Of a DNA stretch of 64,000 nucleotides, positions 54,623 through 64,000 are shown in pieces (the first letter of the stretch is position 1; the number at the start of each line of letters is the position of its first letter). The notes beneath the pieces were generated by a model that ran no database searches, had not been told where the DNA came from, and saw only the letters and a program-made list of their open reading frames with translations. The stretch is taken from assembly GCA_963281155.1 (NCBI GenBank), contig CAUJLY010000001.1, positions 4,402,001 to 4,466,000 of the forward strand, read 5' to 3'. The stretch comes from Rhabditophanes sp. KR3021. Taxonomy: Eukaryota; Nematoda; Chromadorea; Rhabditida; Alloionematidae. The translations under genes and the position numbers were made by a program.

Positions 54623-56577
54623 TCAAACTTTGAACAATGTTTTTAATTAACCAAAAAATTAGCAAGTGTAGGATATATTTCAAAAAATAAATTCAATTTT
54701 CATGTTTCCTCCTTTTATACATTCTTATGAATTGGTCGATTGACATATTAAATGAATTAATATACTGTAAGATGATTAATAAAAACATGTTTTCAATCAT
54801 ATACTTACAATTTTCATTAAAAAACTTCAAATTTAGCATTTGAACTATTTAAACCATTTATTGAGCATAATTATCAGTCATAGAATGCACTATCTTTAAG
54901 TTTATTATGACTATTATTTGATTACTTATGGCAAGAGCATATTTAGTTTATATGAAACCAAATACATTATTTTTAATTTTATTGTTTAAAGAACATCGAC
55001 AGTCATTATTAATGCCAGATAACGTGGGATGTCGTAAATAACATTGTTACAAGTTATTAGTCATCTCACAAACTTTATATCTAACGAAATAATTTTTTTA
55101 GAATTATTATTGAAATAAGAAGATTTGAATATCAATTTTTAATAAGGTTTGAATCAGTTAAAAAATGAGCGGTTACCTAGAAAGGCATCATTTACATTAC
55201 CTATGTTGGATAGATGACGCATCATCAAACACATGTTACTTATGTTCATGGAAGTATGAATATTATATATTCATGGCTTAAGTCGATCATTTTTTCACTG
55301 TTTTTTGTTGATTGAGCCGCCACGCTTAGGTAGACTTATATTCCTAAAATCTTAAAACATCATTGGATGTCAAATTAGTATACTTTTAAAGCAATATATT
55401 GGTACTTTACGCCTACTATGGCCCTTTTAAGGTGTTTTTTTATGTTTTGATTTTCGGCACTTTTTGACTGTTTTAGACATTACTCGTCACCAGGATGGAA
55501 TTTTCAAAACAAAAATACTTTCTTGTAGTTTTAGATGTTTTAAAATTAGTCGTCAAAGATCGGAATAAAGCAAAAATATCTAGCCACCTCACGACGCATC
55601 ACAAAATCAAAATTATTTCAAAAAAATAAAATTTCGATAAATGAGGTTCTAACAGATGAAAAATAATAAGAATGAAAATATTTTCTGTCCCATCGTGTAG
55701 AGCTGGAACAAATCTATATATTACATTCTTGACAAATTTAATATCACGTCATCTAAAGAAACTAGGATCAATCAAATAATGTTACATAAAAAAAGAAAAA
55801 ATATTTACACTCGGTCACGACAAGAATGTGCAAAATTACACTTATATTTTGTTAAATTCATATGAATTTTTGTTAAAGTTAGTTAAGATTTAAATTAAAG
55901 AAAGACATATTAAGCGTGTGCATATTCAAAGCACAATTCTAAAATACAAAAAAATCATATCAACACATATAAAGGTAAATAAATGCTATACATGGAAGCA
56001 TGGTATATTAAAGAAAAGTAGTAAAATATGTATATTATAATAAATCAAAGAAAATTAAATTATGAACATTTATAGGATCCTATTTTTAATTACTACAATA
56101 CAAGGAAACTGCCAATGTTCAATTCTCAGAAACGTACAGAACCTATACATATACATAATTATGAAAATTCCATATGAGTAAATTCCTGTCTAAACACGGG
56201 AGATAGAAAAACTTAAAGCATTAAAAAATGGGAATATTAAGTTATTTAAAATAAGTAAACTTAATAAGATACCAAAATAAGCCATGAATATTTTAGAAAT
56301 TATTTATAATGTTTTAGTTTCAAAGGAGAGTATAAATAGCTTTTATGTCTTTATTATTTTAATCTCCCAATTATTTTCTATATCAAAATTTATCTGAAGC
56401 AATATTTAAACATAAACTCAATTCTTTTAATTTTTAAAACTTTGCAAATGATGAAGTCATGTAGTAATCCTTTAATTGGCCATTATATTTAAAAATAACC
56501 TTGATGGAAAATATTAAAGTTTAACCTGGTAATTCTTCATATGCATTTTTAAAAGAATCTTTATTCGTAGACTTGTA
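54623..56577. other. AT-rich intergenic region
   Basis: About 1.95 kb with no gene I can support. A stretch at about 55388-55425 weakly resembles 51111-51145 (both contain taaagcaatat..ttgg..acgccta), perhaps remnants of a dispersed repeat. Confidence 0.45.
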
Positions 56578-57441
56578 ATGACTAGAAATTGTGCAATTCT
56601 TATATTTCTATTTTTTAAATTTATGGTTTGTGAACATATCAAAAGCAATCCTGGGAAAGACAGATTGCCGGAGAATGTTCTGGATTCAATTATGACTAAA
56701 TATTCTATAAAGAACAAAATAAATGAGCCTAAAAACTTCCATGTGTTTCCAAATAAATATCATGCTGCTAATGATCATTTTCAATTATTTCTCAGGCCTT
56801 CATTCATTAGTTACTCAGTCCTAAAACCAACCAAACTAGTACCAAACGCACCCAACTCGCCAATTAAAAAGAATTTTCGAAACACACGTATATTTCCTAA
56901 AAATGATTTTTTTGATCCACTGCAAATATCGTTGTCAAAAAAAGGAAGTAATGATATAAAAGGTTTTTCCACTACAACTCAATCAAGTTTATTAATGCTC
57001 ATTACTGCAAAAAATGTTGAAGAAGCTGAGACAAATGATGTTAATCCTCAATCGGGTAATCTACATGGATTGGAAATTGAAGCAACAACAATTTCTACGG
57101 TAGCAGTAGATCGAGATACAATAAATACCTTTAATTCAATTCAAAAGTTCCATAGAAATAATGTTCGACACAAATTGATAAAAGAATTGAAAAAAATTGA
57201 AGAAGAGCTGGAACGCTTTAATAACTCCAGTGATATTATAACCACTTTTAAATCTAATTCAATTGATATTCGAAAAGCCTCTTTTCACCCGACATTATCT
57301 AACCCTTACCATGTAAGAACAAACTTCACATACTACTCAAGGGGACCGACTCATGCTCAATTAAAAACTATTCTAGTGGATAGTGATCACAACACAATGG
57401 ATAAATCTCTTCAACCTTCAACTTTTTTGACAGGTAAATGA
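56578..57441 (+). CDS. Secreted orphan protein, 287 aa
   Basis: Starts with a short hydrophobic leader (MTRNCAILIFLFFKFMVCEH) consistent with a signal peptide. The rest is polar and probably disordered, with a charged helix (LIKELKKIEEELERF) in the second half and no Cys framework after the leader. No family recognised. The stop TGA lies three codons into a potential GTAAAT donor, so a longer spliced C-terminus is possible, using the acceptor near 57505, which would add about 25 residues. It is not in frame with the next gene. It is one of a run of secretory genes at 56.5-64 kb. Confidence 0.6.
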   Translation: MTRNCAILIFLFFKFMVCEHIKSNPGKDRLPENVLDSIMTKYSIKNKINEPKNFHVFPNKYHAANDHFQLFLRPSFISYSVLKPTKLVPNAPNSPIKKNFRNTRIFPKNDFFDPLQISLSKKGSNDIKGFSTTTQSSLLMLITAKNVEEAETNDVNPQSGNLHGLEIEATTISTVAVDRDTINTFNSIQKFHRNNVRHKLIKELKKIEEELERFNNSSDIITTFKSNSIDIRKASFHPTLSNPYHVRTNFTYYSRGPTHAQLKTILVDSDHNTMDKSLQPSTFLTGK

Positions 57442-57525
57442 TAATCAATTTTTCATTTAAACTTGAATGTTGTACTTGTAAAAAGTGTTTATATTTAATA
57501 TTAGTTAAAATCACTTTATTTGATA

Positions 57526-58760
57526 ATGCTTTCGTATATCTACTTGTTATCTCTGATTCTATGTTTAGAAGTACCGCTTAAAACAGTTTCACAAAGCGTA
57601 GCTTCAACCAACTCATGGGATTCTCCACTTCAAAATACAAGTCAAGTCACTACAGAGCCATTTTTAGTAACAAATGTACTGGAAAATCAAAGTTCGATGG
57701 AACCACAAATTCAAAATGCCGAAATTCTAGCAACTCCTGTTAATTATGGAACTGTTACCTTAGTCCCCCCATTGGTATTTAATTTTTTAAGTAACACGTC
57801 TCAAGGTGTCAATTCAACCATTACTCAAATAGCTCCAACCATTTTAAACACATCATCTCTTGTTACCTCAATGCCTACGATACTTCTAAATGGATCCAAC
57901 GTCCTTGTAGCTAATCTTTCAAACGCAGTGACTTTAATTCCGAATACAATAAGTAACCAAATAAACTCAGTGAGCACGATATCACCACCGTTAATTATCA
58001 ATGCAACAAATAGTTTAGTCACAATGAAACCTACTTTAGCCGCAAACGTATTGGCTAATGTTGTAACTTTGTCTACTTATGCTCCAACTTTTTCGGAAGT
58101 GCTTGGGAATGTGCCACTAACAACGATGAGTCCTTATAATCTGACCACAACAATGATGCCTAATACCACTAGTATAATGAATATTACGACCTTGATTCCA
58201 AATTTGAACACTTCAACGACAATTGTACCTTCAAATATATCTACCACTACAATTATGCCTTCAAATATATCTACCACTGCACTTATTCCTTCAAATATAT
58301 CTACCACTACAATTATGCCTTCAAATATGTCAACTACCACACTTTTGCCTTCAAATATATCAACTGTAGTAGTTCCAACTCTAAATTCAACTACGGCAAT
58401 TGTGCTTCCTAATTCTTCTACAGTTTCATTAGTTTCCACAACCGCAGTTCCACTGAACTCCTCAGTTGATTGCGTTGATGTCATATATCAATGCGACAAA
58501 TCAAAGAATTTTTGCACAGATGTATTGCTTGGAAGTCTCTACAATCAATTATGCCCCTATAGCTGTAATCGCTGTAAGTTACCAGATGGATGTTTTGACA
58601 CTCTAAACTCATGCGCAACTCTTAAAACAATCGGATATTGTGATTTGTCAATCTATACTAATGCTGAAAGAAGCTTGTATTGTAAGATATAAAACTGCAC
58701 ACATTTCCTAATAATTTCCTTTTTCAGGTAAAAAAACATGTGCTCTATGTTGAAACATCA
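57526..58760 (+). CDS. Secreted mucin-like protein with two ShKT domains
   Basis: Signal peptide (MLSYIYLLSLILCLEVPLKT), then about 280 residues rich in Ser, Thr, Asn and Val with many N-x-S/T sites, including about five copies of a 10-residue unit (PSNISTTTIM) encoded by a 30-bp repeat at about 58228-58375. Two ShKT (SXC) six-Cys domains end the protein. The first is DCVDVIYQCDKSKNFC and onward to NRC. The second starts GCFDTLNSCATLKTIGYCD. The second domain is completed only by splicing from 58681 across a 46-nt intron to an exon encoding KKTCALC and a TGA near 58757. ShKT domains occur in nematode secreted and surface-coat proteins. Confidence 0.8.
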
Positions 58761-58986
58761 TTATATAAAGATTATTTTAAATGATTATTAATAAAACAAA
58801 ATTGATAGATTATGTGTCTTTTTATTGATACTCATTATCATGGAATTAGCGGAAGCTAGTGAACTGGAATTTAAATTTCCCACAAGTACAAGACTTTATC
58901 AAAGAATGATTGTATTTTTGCTATTTTAAATAATACCACGTTTTTCAGCTAAAAGTCGTGTTATATTGTTAAATTAGGTAACTAAA

Positions 58987-60211
58987 ATGCGTAATATTTT
59001 TATTTTCTTATTTGCTATTAAGATCTATTGCCGAGAATTAGTTTTACTAAATGCCATATGGCGACACGGACAAAGAACCCCAATATCAATTGTAAATGGT
59101 ATTTACGATGCATTTCCAGATAATAATCTTGCATCATTATTACCGGAAGGAATGAAAGAAATGGCTGAACAAGGACTTAGAATGAGACAAAAGTATATTT
59201 ATGAATTAAAGTTTTTAAGTAGTGAGTATAAAGAAAACGAGGTAATAATACAATGGTATTTAAAAAATATTTAAAATTTAGATTTACATTCGTAGCACAT
59301 TTACTCGAAGAACACAAAACAGCGCTGAATGCTTTTTGGCTGGTCTTTATGGAAGTCACACAAATGGCCTTTCTATTAATAATCACACTTATATTTCTAT
59401 ACCTATATTTAGCGACTTTTTCGGAACTGCTTATTCATATGGTGATATGTCAACATGCATAAAAGGTGTCGAAATGTTCACTAAAATTGAAAAATCAAAA
59501 AATGCAACCTTGATTATAGATAAAAGTTCAAATTTGATTGAATATGTTAATAAAAGCGTAAATTCAAGTTTAAAAAACGTTTGGGATTTTTTAGCAGTTT
59601 ACGATACACTAAAAATTTACAGAGAATACAACTTTAGCCTTCCAACATGGGTCAACCAAACGATATTTGATGAATTGACAAAGTTTAATTCGAAATTCTT
59701 AGGTTTGATCTCAGGAGATGAAAACAATGACGATGATAGAATTAGTACAAACAGAAAATTAGGGGGATTGATTTTGAAGAATATTTTTGACAAGATAAAT
59801 TTGACAATAACAAATTTGAATTCAAATGTAAGTAAAGAACAATTAAAAAGAGAGCAAAAAAGAAATAATCTATCTGCAGTTAAATTTTTGGGTTATTCTG
59901 TGCATGATTTTCAAGTGAATTCATTACTAAACATATTTGGCATAAAAAAAGCTTTGATTGGAGATTTGTTGCCAAACTATTCATCAGTATTTGTTATTGA
60001 GTTATGGAAAAATGAAAATTCGTATGAAATTTCTTTATTATATTCTGCGAACTCTACCGACAAATTGACAAGAGTTACAAAATATACGAATAATTGTATG
60101 AATAAAGAATACTGCTTACTGTCAGCAGTAAAAAATGAAATCAAGAGATATATTCCAGATGATATTTTATCAGAGTGTGGTTTACCAAACGTAACATTCA
60201 AAAGTTTTTGA
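58987..60211 (+). CDS. Histidine acid phosphatase, secreted, 394 aa
   Basis: Exons 58987-59241 and 59282-60211 join in phase across a 40-nt intron. Signal peptide MRNIFIFLFAIKIYCRE. The phosphate pocket WRHGQRTP (RHGxRxP, nucleophilic His) is near residue 27. The region after the intron, IYIRSTFTRRTQNSAECFLA followed by GLYG, corresponds to the conserved RSTdxdRTlxSA..flaGLYP segment. The distal catalytic His-Asp is in GYSVHDFQVNSLLNIFG. Length agrees with the PHO/ACP family, which is expanded in nematodes and often intestinal and secreted. Several N-glycosylation sites are present. All catalytic residues I can place are intact, so an active enzyme is likely. Confidence 0.9.
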
Positions 60212-60624
60212 ATATTGATAAACACATCATTTTATTAAATTATGATTAAAATTTTTAAAATCTATTACTTGATCAAACTCCCTTTCTTCTTCAAGTTTAT
60301 AACGATCTATAATTAATTGAACATTTGGCAATCCAATTGTCTTCACTTAATTCCAAAATGTCCTGAGTTGCAAATTTAATTTCTTACTTATTTTGGGCAT
60401 TAAAATACGACTTCATTTTATCAACAGTAAAATATACACTTTTCCATTTTTCTCAATCTTTTTTTCACGGTGGCTCCAAAATGATCCATCAATTCGAACC
60501 AAAAGAATGATCTGCTCAAGAGAAGTTTCATCGGTTGGTGTGGCTTCATGCTTTTTGAAAGGACAAGAAATACAATATATCAGGACATTAATTGAAATCA
60601 GATCATGACGATATAAATGTCCAA

Positions 60625-61067
60625 TCAAGCATAAAGTGCCGTACCTTGATTGCCCCTATTTACGCTCAAATTCTGCAATAAATACACAATGTAATTATAA
60701 TAGCAATCCATATACAAATAAGCGCTAAATGTAAACCGTTCAAATTTCTGAAGTGTATATTTTTGCTTGTGACATGTTTCAATCATTAAAAAAATTTGCG
60801 GACTGCTGTCATTATATGTTGCATGATTAATAATATTTAGTAGTTCCGCCATACGTGAGGGACATCCTTGAAAAATTGTATCAGTTTTGCTAATTTGTCC
60901 ATATAAGTATGTACGATAAAATTGTCTTCGTTTATGCAATTTTTCATTTTTTCATCTAAATTAAAATTCGCGCCAAACAAATTGTAGTTGCCTGTAAATA
61001 AACATGTGGTAGTATTGGTTTGGGCTGAAGAAATAAATATAAGTATTATAATAAAAGAAAATTTCAT
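60625..61067 (-). pseudogene. Frameshifted member of a small secreted-protein family
   Basis: From the ATG at 61067 a signal peptide (MKFSFIIILIFISSAQT) and TCLFTGNYNLFGANFNLDEK are encoded. About 60930 the homology moves to another frame, which reads TDTIFQGCPSRMAELLNIIN and later FSAYLYMDCYYN. These later segments match the intact neighbour at 61316-61894 (NIFQGCASEM, then DRFYIDCYSD) in order and spacing. No intron with correct phase bridges the two frames, so I call it a pseudogene. A sequencing error of one base would rescue it. Confidence 0.6.
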
Positions 61068-61315
61068 TTCTTTAGAAAATGTGCAATTCTTAGTTGCTAA
61101 GAAAATAAAATGATAGGTTGATTTATTCAATTGTAGATACAACTGTACTTTCCCACAATGATAACAAATTAATAGTTATTTAATTCCACTTTACTATGAA
61201 ACCTTTTCATGGGGTACATACCTAAAATTTACGATACATATTTTACTAAACAATTTGCATAATAATTTTATACATATAAATATTTGCTATAAACATAATT
61301 AATATTGGATTAAAA

Positions 61316-61894
61316 TTATAAATTATTTGAAATAATGATGGCAATTGAAAATAGTGTTGCTGTAAGGACAAATGAAACAGATGCTGTTGATCCCGAATTA
61401 TAACCTGACATATCGGGAGTATCTCTATCACTATAACAATCAATGTAAAAACGATCGCTTACTCCCAAAACATCCAACTTTTCAAGATAATATGTCTTCA
61501 TTGTGCATGCCTTTTTAAAATTTTCAATAGCCAGTCCAAATGCTCCTTTCATTGTTTCATTAACCATTGTGTAGTAAGGATCCATTTCACTTGCACATCC
61601 CTGGAAAATATTTACATTGGTCTCAGTATGATTAACTGTTATACTGGTTTTAAAAAAAGCACACGTTGAGTCTGGGCACCATTTCCATTTATTTACTATT
61701 GGAGTTCCATTTTCTGCAAAAACTCCACTCATTTCGGAGGAGCAATTTTTAGAACCAATGGTTGGTGGAATTGTACTACTACTCGGTGCAATTGTAGTTG
61801 GAAGAGAAGTTGTCAATTCAACAAGTTTATGTGCTTGTGTGGATAGGATAATGCATGAGACTAATAAAATAGCAAAAAACTTTTTGTTCAACAT
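61316..61894 (-). CDS. Secreted Cys-containing protein with possible GPI anchor, 192 aa
   Basis: The first ATG in the open frame is at 61894 and starts a signal peptide (MLNKKFFAILLVSCIILSTQ). A Thr/Ser/Pro linker follows, then a domain with about seven cysteines (KNCSSEM, KWCPDSTCAFF, FQGCASEM, KKACTMK, YIDCYSD) and several N-glycosylation sites. The C-terminus is a Ser/Gly spacer followed by a hydrophobic tail (SVSFVLTATLFSIAIIISNN), as in GPI-anchored proteins. The family is unnamed to me. A broken paralogue lies just downstream and a possible third member at the window edge, all on the same strand, forming a tandem cluster. Confidence 0.7.
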   Translation of the reverse strand: MLNKKFFAILLVSCIILSTQAHKLVELTTSLPTTIAPSSSTIPPTIGSKNCSSEMSGVFAENGTPIVNKWKWCPDSTCAFFKTSITVNHTETNVNIFQGCASEMDPYYTMVNETMKGAFGLAIENFKKACTMKTYYLEKLDVLGVSDRFYIDCYSDRDTPDMSGYNSGSTASVSFVLTATLFSIAIIISNNL

Positions 61895-61936
61895 GATACT
61901 AAATATATTTGGATAATAAATGTCCTTATAACACAA

Positions 61937-63673
61937 TACCTTTATCTATTTATATGAAAGTGTTATATATCACATTTATATTGTGATGTCAGACTTTTTC
62001 TATCAATAGTTCATCTTCATACTTATCTATATTTTAAGGTGTGATACAGATTTACGTTCCCTTCTTTAAACATTCTACTTCAAGCATAAAATGTGTTCTC
62101 AGTGATAAGAACTAAAGAATGGGGTCTGTTGATTAAAACTAAATATTGAATAATACCAGCTAGGAATTTTTATAAGATGAATCAGGGGATTACTATCATG
62201 GAATTAACAAAGCTCTTCAATGACTCAATATATTACGTGTGGTGATATCATGGGATAATTGTAAATAACATATCCACAACAAATTTAATAAAATGTGCTA
62301 TTATATTTGCTACTCCTATAATAAAATGATGGTGATTAATTAATGTGGTGATTAATATGATAGTATTTACATGATTAATTGATGTATACGACTAAGGAAA
62401 ATATTTATAATCTATTTGGTATAATTTGCACTCTCACATTTGTAGTAAAAAGTTGTATATAGTCATAAGCATAGTTAAGTTACAAAAATTATTTTGATTG
62501 TTTTGCTATCATAGAACTTATTGAGGTAAGTAGAAAGTGTAAATAAATAATTTATTAATCAAGTACTATAAATTACAGATATTCATTGGACTAATTCGTT
62601 TATTGTTAACATTATAAAAATAAATCAACAATGATTAGTAACCGAACAAATAAGCCAAAGGTAAAGATCCAAGACAATAAGGCCAATGGAAGAAATATGT
62701 AAAATATACATTTATCGTGATTTTAAACATCGTGGATAATAATCAAAAAATAAATTTAATGAAATATTGACGGCTGATCTTTCGGGAGTATCCTCATACC
62801 CCCTGGCGTCATTGAATGGAAAGAAATAATTGAGTTGTGATCCATATGTCAGCTAAAATTATTTATCAGGAGTTTCTCCATTTCTCTCCAGTATCATTAA
62901 ATGGAAATCATTTTCAGTTATGACTAAACTTAGGCGAATATATCTGGTGAAGCTTTCTTTGATTAACATTGAATTACATATAAATGCTCATGGCCCAAAA
63001 GTCAGAGAATCATATACTTGTAACTTGGTAAAAAAATTCTTAAATTTATCTTATAATGTAAAAATGTTTTGGTGCAAATATACATACCGGTATATATGCT
63101 TGAATAAAATAAATAAGGTATTTATTTGTAAGCTGACTTTACCCCAGTTTCTTTAACACGCGAGAGACTTTACACAGGCTAATTTAGGCTTTATTGATAC
63201 TTTGTAATTAAAACTATAAATTGATAGTGATGATAAGGTACAAATATAAAGATGACTTTAAACTCACCCCAATTACAACCAAGGCAATGGGTTGGGCTTA
63301 CTTAGATCTAGTCTCTGACTTAACGCAATAAGTCTATTCCTAAAATTACAGTAACATAAGATAAAATAGTCGAACAATAAATGCAAAAAATATCATGACA
63401 ATTCATAAATGAACACATAATCAAGGAGCTGCAAATGGAATTAAGATGCTTATAATGTTTGATGATCTGGTAACATGCTTTCGCCATAGCACGATATATT
63501 TAGCATACGCTTACTTTGTGAGATGTAGGACGAACTACATGTAAGCATTCCTAACATAATACAATGTGATATATAGAAATATAAATGTTAATTATTAATA
63601 AATTGAAATAATAACCAAAAGTTATTACTCTTGCACCATAAAGACATTTCAGTGCGAGTGATAATAAATTGGT
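61937..63673. other. AT-rich intergenic region
   Basis: About 1.7 kb. Two stretches near 62775-62835 and 62870-62925 resemble each other loosely (gagt.tc.tc...c.tcattaaatgga), perhaps an old tandem duplication. No gene seen. Confidence 0.45.
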
Positions 63674-64000
63674 CTATTTTTTGTAATTAAAACAGTTTAA
63701 GGATAAATGTAAATGACCCGATATCGTTTCTTGATCGAACACAAAATTTGAATCATTCTGAAAAATTGAATTAGGTAAACTGAGAATTGTAAACTTACAC
63801 TACAGTTACGTTCAAGTTTCGATATTTGATAAAATATTAATTTTCGAAACTCGCAGTTTTCATACATTAATTTTGCTAAAAACGAATAAACTTCATCTGT
63901 ACATCCAACAAAAGTCCCACTAAAAATATCTGGTATTTGAGCGGTTAATGTCGCAAATTGATGATTATCGCAATTGACAGAATCTTCCAACTTGGATTCA
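63674..64000 (-). CDS. Partial gene, small Cys-containing protein, 5' end beyond window
   Basis: Two exons: 63799-64000 (open to the window edge) and 63674-63757, joined in phase across a 41-nt intron (GTAAGT/TTTCAG). The visible 94 residues read ESKLEDSVNCDNHQFATLTA, then PDIFSGTFVGCTDEVYSFLA, and end SLNCFNYKK. Five Cys residues and an IF..GC..E arrangement are weakly reminiscent of the neighbouring secreted family (61316-61894). It lacks the C-terminal hydrophobic tail of that gene. The start and any signal peptide lie outside the window. Confidence 0.6.

Noticed and set aside
51111..55425. Similar 35-bp stretches at 51111-51145 and 55388-55425 as a dispersed element
   Set aside because: The resemblance is short and interrupted; it could be chance in AT-rich DNA.
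56578..58692. The orphan secreted gene and the ShKT gene as one spliced gene
   Set aside because: The candidate donor near 57434 and acceptor near 57505 give a phase that reads into a different frame and stops before the ShKT domains.
1..64000. CRISPR arrays, operons with bacterial ribosome-binding sites, bacterial origins
   Set aside because: Spliced genes, nematode protein families and eukaryotic tRNAs show eukaryotic nuclear DNA; no spaced direct-repeat arrays were seen.

Overview
The window looks like nuclear DNA of a nematode. It is AT-rich and its genes carry very short introns of about 39-50 nt, with GTAAGT-like donors and TTTCAG/TTTTAG acceptors. Nematode-restricted families are present: moulting-cycle MLT-10-like, Srt and Srg-type chemoreceptors, ShKT-domain secreted proteins and a degenerate nematode-style PTP. 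Introns are sparse (COG4 has 3 exons, RRM1 2, PSMA1 2). This recalls strongyloidoid nematodes (Strongyloides, Rhabditophanes), but the placement is inference only.

The main structural feature is a pair of arms of about 3.9 kb in inverted orientation (787-4617 and 35596-39479), separated by about 31 kb. Each arm carries a near-identical, intronless MLT-10-like gene. The right arm starts inside a ligand-gated anion-channel gene (33.1-36.2 kb) and ends about 20 nt before the start codon of a BTB-BACK gene. The left arm therefore holds a headless copy of the channel 3' end, so the right arm is probably the source. A second duplication, direct and about 460 bp long, copies a tRNA-Gly(GCC)/tRNA-Phe(GAA) pair at 40.7 kb and 51.4 kb.

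Layout: 0-5 kb, left arm. 5-11 kb, two tiny coiled-coil ORFs, a broken chemoreceptor and a 72-aa gene. 11.2-12.9 kb, a decayed unidentified gene. 12.9-28.3 kb, a gene-dense housekeeping stretch: COG4 (-), globin (+), a CoA-transferase III-like protein (-), a Diaphanous-type formin (+) with a decayed GIY-YIG-like gene antisense in its large intron, a PTP-like pseudophosphatase (+), an unusual eIF4E (-) and proteasome PSMA1 (+). 28.3-33.1 kb, AT-rich with no supported gene. 33.1-40.4 kb, anion channel, MLT-10-like gene and BTB-BACK gene. 40.6-42.6 kb, tRNA cassette and another decayed gene. 45.2-46.3 kb, a possible beta-propeller protein. 48.4-50.8 kb, ribonucleotide reductase large subunit. 51.3-54.6 kb, second tRNA cassette, an orphan LRR-like protein and an intact Srt receptor. 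56.5-64 kb, a run of secreted-protein genes: an orphan, a mucin-like double-ShKT protein, a histidine acid phosphatase and a small tandem family with one broken copy.

The genes do not form one pathway. The core genes serve Golgi tethering, actin nucleation, translation initiation, protein turnover and dNTP synthesis. The accessory genes are the environment- and cuticle-facing families that expand and decay quickly in nematodes. The most notable items are the inverted MLT-10 duplication, four apparent pseudoenzymes or altered paralogues (PTP with Cys to Ser, CoA-transferase without its Asp, eIF4E without the eIF4G-binding Trp, decayed GIY-YIG gene) and the duplicated tRNA cassette.
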